This document shows positions 34,768 to 43,098 of a DNA stretch of 64,000 bases, piece by piece (position 1 is the stretch's first letter; every line of letters starts with the position of its first letter). Below the pieces are notes generated by a model. That model saw nothing but the letters and a program-made list of their open reading frames with translations, did no database searches and was not told where the DNA came from. This DNA comes from Bin87 sp965220055 (GTDB lineage: Bacteria; Chloroflexota; Dehalococcoidia; Lucifugimonadales; UBA3495): the NCBI GenBank assembly GCA_965220055.1, contig CBDCPE010000004.1:2604001-2668000 (forward strand). The letters run 5' to 3'. The translations under genes and the position numbers were made by a program.

Positions 34768-35415
34768 CTATCCGAACATGCGGCTGAAGGAATCGGGCAA
34801 AGTGTTCATAACGTGGTCTACGATACCGTATTCCACCGCTGTCTCCGCGTCCATCCAGTAGTCTCTATCGGAATCTCGCGATACCTTGTCGAACGGTTGG
34901 TCGCAGTTCTCCGACAGGATGGTATTCAGGCGCTGGCGCAGGCGCAGAATCTCCTGGGCTGTGATCTCTATATCCGAAGCCGAGCCCTGGATCCCTCCCA
35001 TCACTTGATGGATCAGCACCGTCGAATTCCGCGTGCAGTACCGTTTGCCTTTCGTTCCGCCGGACAATAGCACCGCGCCCATGCTGGCGGCCTTGCCCAG
35101 GCAGATCGTGGACACGTCCGGTTTGATCAACTGCATCGTGTCGTAGATCGCCATGCCATCCAGCACCGAACCGCCAGGTGAGTTGATATACAGGCTGATA
35201 TCCTCTTCAGGGTTCTCCCAGCTCAGGTACAGCAACTGCGAAACGATCGCGTTGGAAATCTCATCATCCACCTGCGTGCCTAGATAGATTATCCGGGCCT
35301 GCAGCAACAGCGAGTACGGGTTGAAGGCGCGCTCACCTTCGGTAGTTGGGCGAATGATACCGGGGATCACGTTGGATGGCGTGACTATGCCTGAAGGATT
35401 AGAACGTCGTGGCAT
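34768..35415 (-). CDS. clpP: ClpP serine protease, paralog 2
   Basis: A 215-residue ClpP with a standard active site: Ser111 in LGKAASMGAVLL, His136 in STVLIHQVMGG and Asp in VSRDSDRDYWM, plus INSPGGSVLDGMAIYDTM. The start used is ATG at 35415 (MPRRSNPSG), which has AGGAGA at proper spacing. An alternative ATG at 35454 would overlap the tig stop by four bases (ATGA) and add 13 residues, so coupling is possible from that start. It is followed 53 bp later by the second clpP, as in the paired ClpP1/ClpP2 arrangement of Actinobacteria and others. Confidence 0.95.
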   Translation of the reverse strand: MPRRSNPSGIVTPSNVIPGIIRPTTEGERAFNPYSLLLQARIIYLGTQVDDEISNAIVSQLLYLSWENPEEDISLYINSPGGSVLDGMAIYDTMQLIKPDVSTICLGKAASMGAVLLSGGTKGKRYCTRNSTVLIHQVMGGIQGSASDIEITAQEILRLRQRLNTILSENCDQPFDKVSRDSDRDYWMDAETAVEYGIVDHVMNTLPDSFSRMFG

Positions 35416-35450
35416 CTGAAGGTTCTCCTGGAATGGTTGGCGACTTGACG

Positions 35451-36896
35451 TCATTCTCGATGCTCTGTCTGATCGCCCGCCGTGGCGTCACCATCACTTT
35501 CATCGGTGGTTTCAACAGGTTCTGCGGCATCCGATTCGTTGGCTTGGTCAGCTTCGTTGTCCGCGGCGCTCGCCTCTCCGTTGCCTTCCTCGTCCAACTT
35601 GCCCTGGGTGATGTCCGTGAGCCGTTCCATTACCCGCTGGCTGTGCAGCGTTGACCGGATGTTGTCCCGCGTAGAGTCCGACCCGAGGAACTCCCGAAGT
35701 GAGTCGAGGTTCGACTCTTCCTGTTCTTCGTCTCCTGTGGACAAGCCCAGCAGTCGGTCGGTTTCCGATTGGACGTCCTCGTCGGAAATCTCGATTTCTT
35801 CCACTTCCGCCAGCTTCCTCATCACCAAGCCGCTCACCAACCGCTTCTCCGCATTGGGGCGCATCTCGTCAAGGAATTCGTCCGGTGACTTGCCCATGAA
35901 ACGCAGGTAGGTCGGCATGTCAAGACCTTGCTGTCGCAGCATCCGCTCCCGGTCCGTCTGCATCGCCTCCAGTTCCCGTTCGTACAGGATGGAGGATGCG
36001 TTGACCACCGCTACATCGCACAGCGCCTCTAGGCTTTTTTGCTCCAGGTCGCTGCGAGCCGCGTTTTCCGCTTGGGTCTTCAACGATTCGCGAATATTGC
36101 TTCGCAGCGATTCCAGGTCGTCAAACCCGTCGCCGACCGATTTCGCAAATTCGTCGTCCAACTCGGGCAGAGACTTTTCTTTAACCGACAGTACCGAAAC
36201 CTTGAACTGGATTTCCTTCCCCGCGTACTGTTCGCGCGGATAATCTTCGGGGACGGTCACGGCGAACTCACTCTCGTCGTCCTCGGACAGGCCAACCAGG
36301 TTCGGCGCGAAACCCGGGAAGGGGAGCACGTTTTCCTCGTTGGGAATGTATTCCACGTCCTCGTCTTCCACCACCGTTTCTTCGTCCAGCGTCCCGAACA
36401 CGTTTAGGTTCAATCGGTCGCCATACTGCGCCGCCCGCTCCAACGGCTCCCACACCGCTTGCTCATCTCGAACCCTGTCCAGGATGCCGTCAACCTCTTC
36501 TTCGGTGACCTCTACCGGCTCGGTCTCGACACGAATCTCACGGTAATCACCCAGATCAACTGTCGGTTCCAACGGGACTGTCGCGGTAAACGACAAGGGT
36601 TCCAACTCGGTGACCTCTATGCTGGGCTCCGCGAAAGCCGATACTTCCTCGTCCTGCAGAACCTTGTCCAGGGTCTCCGGTACCATGAACTCCAGTGCTT
36701 CCTGGAGCAAAGCAGGCCGGCCCATCATGCTTTCCACGATGTGCCGCGGAGCCCGTCCGCGACGGAATCCGGGGATGTTGAGGCGCGTAACCACCCGCCG
36801 GTAGGAACGCTCAATGAACGGATTCTCGTCCTCGGTGGCCAATTCCACCGTCAGCGTGACCTCAATGGGTGATGTGTTGTCCCTCGTGACCTTCAA
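35451..36896 (-). CDS. tig: Trigger factor (ribosome-associated chaperone)
   Basis: Trigger factor (481 residues), the nascent-chain chaperone and peptidyl-prolyl isomerase at the ribosome exit. The N-terminal ribosome-binding region includes LNIPGFRRGRAPRHIVE (the GFRxGxxP signature). The PPIase domain is around residues 165-250 (YGDRLNLNVFG, FPGFAPNLVGLSEDDES) and the C-terminal helical chaperone arms follow. The C-terminal 60 residues are strongly acidic (Glu/Asp/Ala-rich). The start appears to be TTG at 36896 (MKVTRDNTSPIEV) after AGGAG; the longer frame to 37085 has no similarity to the family. First gene of the clp cluster. Confidence 0.95.
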   Translation of the reverse strand: MKVTRDNTSPIEVTLTVELATEDENPFIERSYRRVVTRLNIPGFRRGRAPRHIVESMMGRPALLQEALEFMVPETLDKVLQDEEVSAFAEPSIEVTELEPLSFTATVPLEPTVDLGDYREIRVETEPVEVTEEEVDGILDRVRDEQAVWEPLERAAQYGDRLNLNVFGTLDEETVVEDEDVEYIPNEENVLPFPGFAPNLVGLSEDDESEFAVTVPEDYPREQYAGKEIQFKVSVLSVKEKSLPELDDEFAKSVGDGFDDLESLRSNIRESLKTQAENAARSDLEQKSLEALCDVAVVNASSILYERELEAMQTDRERMLRQQGLDMPTYLRFMGKSPDEFLDEMRPNAEKRLVSGLVMRKLAEVEEIEISDEDVQSETDRLLGLSTGDEEQEESNLDSLREFLGSDSTRDNIRSTLHSQRVMERLTDITQGKLDEEGNGEASAADNEADQANESDAAEPVETTDESDGDATAGDQTEHRE

Positions 36897-36937
36897 CGCC
36901 GATACGCTCCTGTGCCCGATTGAGTCTGCATAAAATG

Positions 36938-36969
36938 GCGGGCAGGGTGGTCGATACCGGCCTGCCCGC
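36938..36969 (-). promoter_or_regulatory. Leader hairpin upstream of tig
   Basis: GCGGGCAGG and CCTGCCCGC form a perfect 9-bp stem with a 14-nt loop near the 5' end of the predicted tig leader. On the minus strand it is followed by CATTTTATGC, a short T-run, so it might be an attenuator or an mRNA-stabilising hairpin. Confidence 0.5.
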
Positions 36970-36980
36970 GAACTCAACCG

Positions 36981-37009
36981 AGTATAGCATAACCGCCCGT
37001 TTACCGAAA
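36981..37009 (-). promoter_or_regulatory. Predicted promoter of tig-clpP-clpP-clpX
   Basis: On the minus strand, TGCTATACT gives an extended -10 (TATACT at 36981-36986) with TTTCGG at 37004-37009 spaced 17 bp away as a weak -35. The start of transcription would be near 36974, giving a leader of about 78 nt. The remaining divergent spacer up to 37240 shows no further recognisable feature. Confidence 0.5.
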
Positions 37010-37239
37010 CGCCGGACCGAACGCTCAACGCCGGAAACGGCCCTCGCGCGCTGCTCCCACACCCGGTTCCAAACGGTGCCGGCACGGGTTGACATCTGTT
37101 TGTTTCAAATCGTTAATCCCACCGCAACACCGACCGAGTAGGCTGGTAACGTGTAGCTGCCGTTCACCTGTCCGGTCCCACCGAACGGCGCTCCAAACCG
37201 ATTGTTCCACGCGTACGCTCGCTAAGGATTGGGTGGCAA

Positions 37240-38616
37240 ATGCTGACTCGGGACGTCTCCAAAACTCCATTGAACGAACACCTTAACCCCGACGGGACCA
37301 CCCGTCCTGTCTATCAGCCTTTGATGGACAGCCTGAACGGCCTCGGCGTGCCGGAATTGCGTCAGCGTTGGCGCGACGCCAACGATAGCGCCGGTCTGGA
37401 CGCGTTCACGTTCATGTTGGATCCGCGCGAGTTTCGCACTGTGCCCGCCGACTGGCTGCCCAGACTGATCCCCGCTGCCGAGTGGGAAACCATCTCCCGG
37501 GGCGTGGCCCAGCGATTGAAAGCGATCAACCATTTCCTGTTCTATCTCTATTGCGGTGATCAACAGGTGGTGCCGCCCGACGTTATGTACTCCTGCCAGT
37601 ATTTCAACCCTGAGCTCCAGGACTTTCGCCCTGCCAGCGATGTTTTCGTACACATCTACGGCATCGATCTGGTGCACATGGGTGACGGTCGTTACATCAT
37701 TCTGGAAGACAACCTCCGGATCCCCTCCGGCATCGCCTACCAACTGAAAACCACTCAAATCGGTTTGAACGTATTGCCCGAGTTTGCCGGTGGCTACGAC
37801 ATCGTTCCGTACGATATCCGGTCCGCCTACCTCGATATGTTCGCGTCACTGTGCGACACCGACTCGCCGGTTTGCGTGCTGCTCACGGATAGCAAGTACG
37901 GCTCCGCCTTTTTCGAGCACCGGTATTTGTCCGAGCCGTTGGGCATCCCTCTCGTGGAAGGCTCGGACCTCTACATCGGCCACAACGGTTGCGTCTGGGC
38001 CCGCTGCATGGGCGGCGATTTCGAGATCGATCTGATTTACCGTCGCGTGGAGGACCTCGAACTCTTCGTCCCCGGCTTGACCGACGCCTACCTGGACCAC
38101 AAGGTCGTCCTCGTGAACGCCCTGGGTACCGGGGCTTGCGACGACAAGCTGGTGTTCCTGTGGGTTCCCGATATGATAAAAACCTATTTGGGAGAAGAGG
38201 CCATCCTGGAACAGGCCCAGAGCTACGACCTGCGGCCCCCCGATGCCCGCCAATACGTCCTGCAGAACTTGGACAGTCTGGTGCTCAAGACTCGCCAGGG
38301 ATACGGTGGATTGGGCGTCTTCATCATGCCCGATCTGGACAAGGGCTACCGCAGCCGTCTGTCTCAACAGTTGATCGAGCAACCCCAGATCTTCATCGCC
38401 CACGAGACCCTGGACTTCTCCCAACATCTTGTCTTTGACGAGACCAGTGGCGAATTCGGGGAGCGCCACGTCGACCTGCGCGTGTTCGCGGTGCAAAACG
38501 GCCGTAGGGAAGTCACCGTTTTCCCCGGCGGCCTCACCCGTGTATCCGAGGCGAACAGCCGGGTCACCAACAACTCGTCAGGAGGATCATGCAAACCGAG
38601 CTGGGTGGTCCGATAG
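37240..38616 (+). CDS. Circularly permuted ATP-grasp protein (CP_ATPgrasp type)
   Basis: A 458-residue protein of the circularly permuted ATP-grasp family (older DUF404/DUF407), thought to make amide bonds in peptide-like products. Diagnostic segments are PRLIPAAEWETISRGVAQRL, DVFVHIYGIDLVHMGDGRYI, ILEDNLRIPSGIAYQLKT, DIVPYDIRSAYL, and the nucleotide-binding LVLKTRQGYGGLGVFIMPD. The end GGLTRVSEANSRVTNNSSGG plus the short S-x-W-V tail is also typical. The family normally accompanies an alpha-E helical protein and a transglutaminase-like protein. Here the following gene (28-bp overlap, RBS AGGAGG inside this gene) encodes a transglutaminase N-terminal domain, so the module is partial. Confidence 0.93.
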   Translation: MLTRDVSKTPLNEHLNPDGTTRPVYQPLMDSLNGLGVPELRQRWRDANDSAGLDAFTFMLDPREFRTVPADWLPRLIPAAEWETISRGVAQRLKAINHFLFYLYCGDQQVVPPDVMYSCQYFNPELQDFRPASDVFVHIYGIDLVHMGDGRYIILEDNLRIPSGIAYQLKTTQIGLNVLPEFAGGYDIVPYDIRSAYLDMFASLCDTDSPVCVLLTDSKYGSAFFEHRYLSEPLGIPLVEGSDLYIGHNGCVWARCMGGDFEIDLIYRRVEDLELFVPGLTDAYLDHKVVLVNALGTGACDDKLVFLWVPDMIKTYLGEEAILEQAQSYDLRPPDARQYVLQNLDSLVLKTRQGYGGLGVFIMPDLDKGYRSRLSQQLIEQPQIFIAHETLDFSQHLVFDETSGEFGERHVDLRVFAVQNGRREVTVFPGGLTRVSEANSRVTNNSSGGSCKPSWVVR

Positions 38617-39092
38617 CATTCGAACCGGTCCCGGTGCACTACGCCTACGTGGCCAAATATTCCTACACCGACATAGTGGTGCAAAACGACAATTTCCTCC
38701 GGCTCGCGGCCTACGTCGACACCTACCAGACGCCGGGACCCTGCGGCGTGGCCACATTCCCGGAGGGCCGGCAGGTTGAGTATCCCGACCGGCTGGGGAA
38801 TACTGTTCACCGGGTGAGAATTACGGCGCCGCACCAGGAACTGATCATTGCCGCCACCGGGAAAGTCTGCCTGAACCGCCACACTCCCGTTGTATCCGAC
38901 CCGCCCCTCAGCGGTGCCGAGTACGGTTTGGAGGCCCAGGAATTGTTGTCCGCTTCCCGGCTGGCCGACCCGGAGAGCGTCGCGAATGCTGCGCTGGAGG
39001 CCACCGCGGGGCGACTACCTTGCTCTACACTGTGGACAACGTCGTCCAGTGGATCTACACAAACATCCGCTGCGTCGGCACCGTGGAACTGA
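38589..39092 (+). pseudogene. Transglutaminase N-terminal-domain gene, frameshifted
   Basis: Reads 167 residues from an ATG with a strong AGGAGG (38579-38584) inside the preceding gene. Residues about 15-100 resemble the bacterial transglutaminase-like N-terminal domain (VAKYSYTDIVVQNDNFLRLA, RLGNTVHRVRITAPHQELII). After LEATAG the frame turns into Ser/Thr-rich sequence without similarity. A single missing G in the GGGG run at 39008-39011 would instead continue ATAG-ATT-LLYTVDNVVQWIYTNIR in the frame of the next ORF, which resembles the first helix of the transglutaminase core (V..W-I-..N-I-R-Y-V). The merged product would be 232 residues. Even then no catalytic Cys core is visible. Confidence 0.75.
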
Positions 39093-39286
39093 TCCGCGCC
39101 ATGTCCGAAGCGGTCCTCACCCTGGAGGACGACAGCGCCATGTCCGAAACGCCGCTGGACGCTTTGCTGTTGACCAATCAGCTACTCGAACGGCTCAGCG
39201 CGGTGTACAAGGTTATCGACGACAGTTGGTTCCACCAGGAAGCGTTGTCCGAGGAAGAGGTTTATCGCCGCTTCGTACAGCAGTAA
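39020..39286 (+). pseudogene. C-terminal part of the frameshifted transglutaminase-type gene
   Basis: An 88-codon frame beginning LLYTVDNVVQWIYTNIRC, with a poor start (TTG, no ribosome binding site), which makes best sense as the downstream half of the previous gene in the -1 frame. The remainder (TPLDALLLTNQLLERLSAVY, then ALSEEEVYRRFVQQ) is helical, without catalytic motifs, and could instead derive from the helical alpha-E partner usually found with circularly permuted ATP-grasp genes. Nothing more specific can be said. A strong terminator follows. Confidence 0.55.
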
Positions 39287-39309
39287 AACGCCACCACGGG
39301 CACAAATAT

Positions 39310-39343
39310 GAGAAGGCCGGAACCGCGCGGTTCCGGCCTTCTC
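39310..39343. terminator. Strong bidirectional terminator
   Basis: GAGAAGGCCGGAACC and GGTTCCGGCCTTCTC form a perfect 15-bp stem with loop GCGC, between the convergent ATP-grasp/transglutaminase cluster and the LLM monooxygenase. Confidence 0.92.
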
Positions 39344-39364
39344 TTGCCTTACCTGATTTGCGGT

Positions 39365-40480
39365 CTACTTGAAGTGAGGTATCACATCGTCGGAGATGCA
39401 CTTCAGGGTGTCCATGACTACCTCGCGGGGGACGGAGGAGGTCCAGTTGCACTCGAACATGATTTCGTCGGTGTTGAAGGCCTCCCGGAACATGTGGATC
39501 TTCTCGACCACCTCTGCCGGCGTGCCGAATAGGTTGACTTCCTCGGTCGCTTCAGGGCCGGCGCTGCCGGCGTCAGTGCTGCCGATGCCAACACGGCCTG
39601 CGTAATAGATGCGGGCGAGGTCCATGAGGTTTCCGACACGGCGATCGGCCTTTTCCTGGGTGTCGGCGACGAGGGTGGGCACCCGGACCACTGTGGAGGG
39701 ATTACCCTCGTGCCCGGCGTCGATCCAAGCCTTGCGGTAGGCTTGGACGTCCTCCCGGAGGACGGCGGAGCCCCGCAGGTTGTGGGGGGAACTGCCGGCG
39801 CCGATGGCGATGCGATATCCCTGCTCGCCCATGGGAACGAAGCTCTCCTGGCTATCCACCGGGAGCAGCATGGGCATTGGCTTCTGTACGGGCTTCGGGA
39901 TGCTCATGTAGTCTTCGTAGAAGCCGGGATAGTTGAAGTACTTGCCCTCAAACCCGGAGAATCTGTCCTCGTCCCACAGCTGCTTGAGGAGCTCCAGATA
40001 CTCGAAGAAGTACTCCCGACGTTCGTCAGAACCGCGAGTGCGGGCGCCGGCGCCGTAGATGAAACGACCTTCGCTGATCTGGTCCACTATGGCGACCTGT
40101 TCCGCGACCTGGAAGGGGTCCTCCGGCTGGAGGTTGTCAAAGGCGTAGCGTTCGTGGGGCAGCGCCCGGGCCGACACGGTCTCACCGGGCAGCCGCAGGG
40201 TCGGGCGGTGGATGGAGGTGCCGATCCTGATGTTCTTGGTGTGGTTGGCGATGACGCTGGATAGCATGAGAGACTGGGGATCCATGCTGCCCTGGGTGGA
40301 GAAGTGACCGCCGCCGAACCAGACGAAGTCCCATCCAGCGTCCTCGATGTGGTCGATTTCCTTGAAGTTCTGCTTGTATGCCGCAGCCTCGAGGAGCTTT
40401 CCGCCCTGATATTCGGGGTCCCAGGGAACCATGTCGCCCTCGTAAACGGCGTTCCAGGTAGTGAACAGTCCGAATTCCAT
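39365..40480 (-). CDS. Luciferase-like flavin-dependent monooxygenase (LLM)
   Basis: A 371-residue member of the bacterial luciferase-like, F420/FMN-dependent oxidoreductase family. The N-terminal strand is MEFGLFTTWNAVYEGD; AEQVAIVDQISEGRFIYGAG, ARTRGSDERREYFFEYLELL and EVNLFGTPAEVVEKIHMFRE are typical motifs. The ATG at 40478-40480 with GGAGAGG was chosen; the extra 25 residues to 40555 are not conserved. Such FMN-dependent monooxygenases are expanded in SAR202-type Chloroflexota and attack recalcitrant organics, but the substrate here is unknown. No flavin reductase is adjacent. Confidence 0.94.
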   Translation of the reverse strand: MEFGLFTTWNAVYEGDMVPWDPEYQGGKLLEAAAYKQNFKEIDHIEDAGWDFVWFGGGHFSTQGSMDPQSLMLSSVIANHTKNIRIGTSIHRPTLRLPGETVSARALPHERYAFDNLQPEDPFQVAEQVAIVDQISEGRFIYGAGARTRGSDERREYFFEYLELLKQLWDEDRFSGFEGKYFNYPGFYEDYMSIPKPVQKPMPMLLPVDSQESFVPMGEQGYRIAIGAGSSPHNLRGSAVLREDVQAYRKAWIDAGHEGNPSTVVRVPTLVADTQEKADRRVGNLMDLARIYYAGRVGIGSTDAGSAGPEATEEVNLFGTPAEVVEKIHMFREAFNTDEIMFECNWTSSVPREVVMDTLKCISDDVIPHFK

Positions 40481-40775
40481 TCTTCCTCTCCTTCCGTGCT
40501 GGCGATACTTTTCATTAGTCCGGGCAATGCTAGCATCGGCGTCATATACCGTCAACGCTGGGATTGATGGCCCAGGGCTTTTCTGTAATTTCGACGCTGA
40601 AGTAGTCCGTTCATGGTGAGCCTATCGAAGCACGAGCGGACTACTCTCCCGGCCGCCTTGACACCCTCTGTTCAACGGAGGTGGGCGGAAAACCCAATGA
40701 CCCTGCCGGTAACCTGAGATGACTGCGCCGGTGCCGGCATTTGTGGCATACTCGCCACCCAGGAGGGCCATTGCC

Positions 40776-41468
40776 ATGGTTGCCAAGACGCCTACCGAAA
40801 CGCCCGCCATACTGTTGGAAAACATGTGGAGTGACGGCGATCCTGCTCCGTCCCCGATACATCTGGACTTCCGTCCGGTCCTGAAAGTCCTGGCCGAAGC
40901 CGGTATCGTCGGCGTCAAGTTCGACGAGTGGCTCGCGAACCTGAACGCCGCCAACCGTGATTTGGTGGGCATGCTTGAAATGACTGCGGAGGGAGCGTTG
41001 CTGATATCCCCCATGCAGAGCAAACACGGGTCCAGGTTAGAAGGGGAGTTCATCATCGATTTGGGCGTATGGACCAGGATACACGGCGGTGAAGCCCATG
41101 GTTCTCGATTGGGCATACGGTTGCCCAACGGCGCCCGTTACGCTCCGGACGCGGCGTGGTTGTCTCCGGAACAACTGGCAGCGTACACCCAATCAGAAGA
41201 AACCTGGCTGCTGGATTTCTGCCCGTGTTTCGTGGTGGAGATCATGTCTCGCAACGACAGTCCGGCCAGCGCCCACCGCAAGATGCAAGACTACATTGAC
41301 CACGGCGCGATGTTGGGTTGGCTCATCGACCCCTTCCGCCGCCAGGTGCATATCTACCGCCCACAAGCCGACCCCGTCGTCCTCGACGACCCTGAAATCG
41401 TTAGCGGCGAACCCGATCTGCCCGGATTCGTGTTTGGCGTGCGCGCCAGAATTTTCGACGTCCAATAG
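40776..41468 (+). CDS. Uma2-family restriction-endonuclease-like protein
   Basis: A 230-residue Uma2 (DUF820) protein with a PD-(D/E)XK-type nuclease fold. The signature pieces are AEGALLISPMQSKHGSRLEGE, RLPNGARYAPDAAWLS (the P-D acid), CPCFVVEIMSRNDSPAS (V-E-I...S) and HRKMQDYIDHGAMLGWLIDP, with a basic residue in the helix. ATG at 40776 follows AGGAGG. The family is abundant in Cyanobacteria and Chloroflexota and its biological role is not known. It is divergent from the LLM gene and isolated. Confidence 0.9.
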   Translation: MVAKTPTETPAILLENMWSDGDPAPSPIHLDFRPVLKVLAEAGIVGVKFDEWLANLNAANRDLVGMLEMTAEGALLISPMQSKHGSRLEGEFIIDLGVWTRIHGGEAHGSRLGIRLPNGARYAPDAAWLSPEQLAAYTQSEETWLLDFCPCFVVEIMSRNDSPASAHRKMQDYIDHGAMLGWLIDPFRRQVHIYRPQADPVVLDDPEIVSGEPDLPGFVFGVRARIFDVQ

Positions 41469-41539
41469 GCTTCGCACGATATGGCGTTGGCGTCTCCCCG
41501 ACTTACCGCCCTCCCGCTTAGGAAAAGGAGCCCTGGCCA

Positions 41540-42475
41540 ATGAAAGTAGCAGTAATGGGAGCCGGCAGCATCGGCGGCTACTTCGGCGGTATGTTGGGCC
41601 GAGCCGGCCACGACGTAACGCTGATCGCCCGCGGCGAACACCTGGACTCCATCCGCCGTGGCGGTCTGAGGATGCAGACCCAGGCCGGTAACTTCACCGT
41701 CCCCTGCACCGCCACCGATCTCCCTGCCAATGTCGGCCCCGTGGACCTGGCCCTGCTCACCACCAAGACCTACCACAACGCGGTAGCCGTGCCGGCCATG
41801 GCTCCCATGGTTGGCCCCGATACCGCGGTCCTGTGCCTGCAGAACGGCATAGACTCATTCGTGCCTTTGCAGCACTCCTTTCCCGACGCCGCGATCTTGC
41901 CCGGCGCCGCCTACATCGAGGCCGGCCGGTCCGGACCCGGGGTGGTTACCCAGGCTGGCGACATCGTTCGCATCGTCACCGGCAACATCAGGGACAGCCA
42001 TCCGTCGCACCGGGCCAAGGCGGACGAAGTCTGCGCCGCGTTCTGCGATGCTGGCGTAGCCGCCGAAGCCGCCGACGACATCGCCGTCACGCTGTGGACC
42101 AAGTTCCTTTTCATCACCACCATGGCCGGCGTGACGTCGCTGGCCCGCGAATACCTGCGCGACCTCCTCCCTAGACCCGAGTGGCACAAGATAGTGGCGG
42201 GCTGCATGTCCGAGATCGAACGAGCCGGCCGCGCCTCCGGCGTTGATCTGGCCCCAACTATCGTGGCAAGCACCCTCGACTACATGGAGTCCGCCAAGGG
42301 CGCCATGAGCGCGTCCATGCACGCCGACCTGTTGGCCGGCCGGCCGATGGAATTGGAGGCGCTCAACGGCGCTGTGGTCCGCGCCGGCGAAGCCGCCGGC
42401 GTCCCAACACCCATCAACGACGTGATCTACGCCGCCCTCAAGCCCTACGCCAACGGTGCCCCGGCAGGATCCTGA
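41540..42475 (+). CDS. 2-Dehydropantoate 2-reductase-like protein
   Basis: A 311-residue NADP-dependent ketopantoate reductase family protein (PanE/ApbA). The N-terminal Rossmann motif is MGAGSIGGYFGGMLGRAGHD, followed by TLIARGEHLDSIRRGGLRM. LLTTKTYHNAVAV places the conserved Lys, QNGIDS is the substrate/cofactor loop, and TLWTKFLFITTMAGVTSLAR carries the catalytic-Lys segment W-x-K-F. LLAGRPMELEALNGAVVRAG is the C-terminal signature. It could serve pantothenate synthesis, but paralogs with other substrates are common. AAGGAG precedes the start. Confidence 0.93.
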   Translation: MKVAVMGAGSIGGYFGGMLGRAGHDVTLIARGEHLDSIRRGGLRMQTQAGNFTVPCTATDLPANVGPVDLALLTTKTYHNAVAVPAMAPMVGPDTAVLCLQNGIDSFVPLQHSFPDAAILPGAAYIEAGRSGPGVVTQAGDIVRIVTGNIRDSHPSHRAKADEVCAAFCDAGVAAEAADDIAVTLWTKFLFITTMAGVTSLAREYLRDLLPRPEWHKIVAGCMSEIERAGRASGVDLAPTIVASTLDYMESAKGAMSASMHADLLAGRPMELEALNGAVVRAGEAAGVPTPINDVIYAALKPYANGAPAGS

Positions 42476-42536
42476 ACCGTCGACTCCCCATTCCCATAAC
42501 GCCCGTTCCCGTTAGCGACCAGTCCTGAACCTAGCA

Positions 42537-42558
42537 GGGGCGACCCTGCGGTCGCCCC
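42537..42558. terminator. Terminator hairpin between panE-like and HTH genes
   Basis: GGGGCGACC and GGTCGCCCC form a perfect 9-bp stem with loop CTGC between the convergent reductase and helix-turn-helix genes. Confidence 0.8.
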
Positions 42559-42595
42559 CCTTCAGCGTTGCGCCTATTTCAGCAGAGCAGCGCTT

Positions 42596-43006
42596 CTATT
42601 CTCTGGTCTCCATCGTCAGCCCCTGGTCGTGGACCTCTAAGACACACTCGGGGCACCTTTGCCGTTCGTCATGCCCGGTGGCCGGCCAAATGTCCTGCCC
42701 CTTGACCCCACACAGGAAGAAAGGCTCAACTTCTTCGATGCCCAGGCTTTCCAGGTAGTGGACGACTCCCTCGCGACGGGGGTTATCGAACCACCACGGA
42801 GACAGGGACTGGGCCAGGGCGTGGATGCCCTCCTTGAAGTCATCCGTGTACTGTTCCAAGTCTTCCGGGATGTCGACCATCCACCGGGTGCCGCTCGGTC
42901 CACCTTCCCTGGTGGCCTGCAATTTACCGCTCCGAACGTCTTTACGGATGACATCCTGCGAAACATTCAGAATTCTCGAAGCTTCCTGGATCGTGACCCG
43001 GGGCAT
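42596..43006 (-). CDS. HTH (excisionase/MerR-like) DNA-binding protein
   Basis: A 136-residue protein with an N-terminal winged helix of the excisionase/MerR type, TIQEASRILNVSQDVIRKDV, RSGKLQATREGG (residues about 4-36), then DIPEDLEQYTDDFKEGIHAL and a C-terminal part with Cys (FFLCGVKGQ, RCPECVLEVHD) that could form a small zinc ribbon. It might act as a regulator of its upstream neighbour ilvB (93 bp upstream on the same strand) or be independent. The family is not recognised beyond the DNA-binding domain. Confidence 0.78.
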   Translation of the reverse strand: MPRVTIQEASRILNVSQDVIRKDVRSGKLQATREGGPSGTRWMVDIPEDLEQYTDDFKEGIHALAQSLSPWWFDNPRREGVVHYLESLGIEEVEPFFLCGVKGQDIWPATGHDERQRCPECVLEVHDQGLTMETRE

Positions 43007-43098
43007 ACTGTACCTCCAACCGTGCCAACCGTCAGGCGGCGATGCCTATTTCTACCACCAACCCCGCACAGCGGCAAGTGTCGCGCGTTACCATGTCT

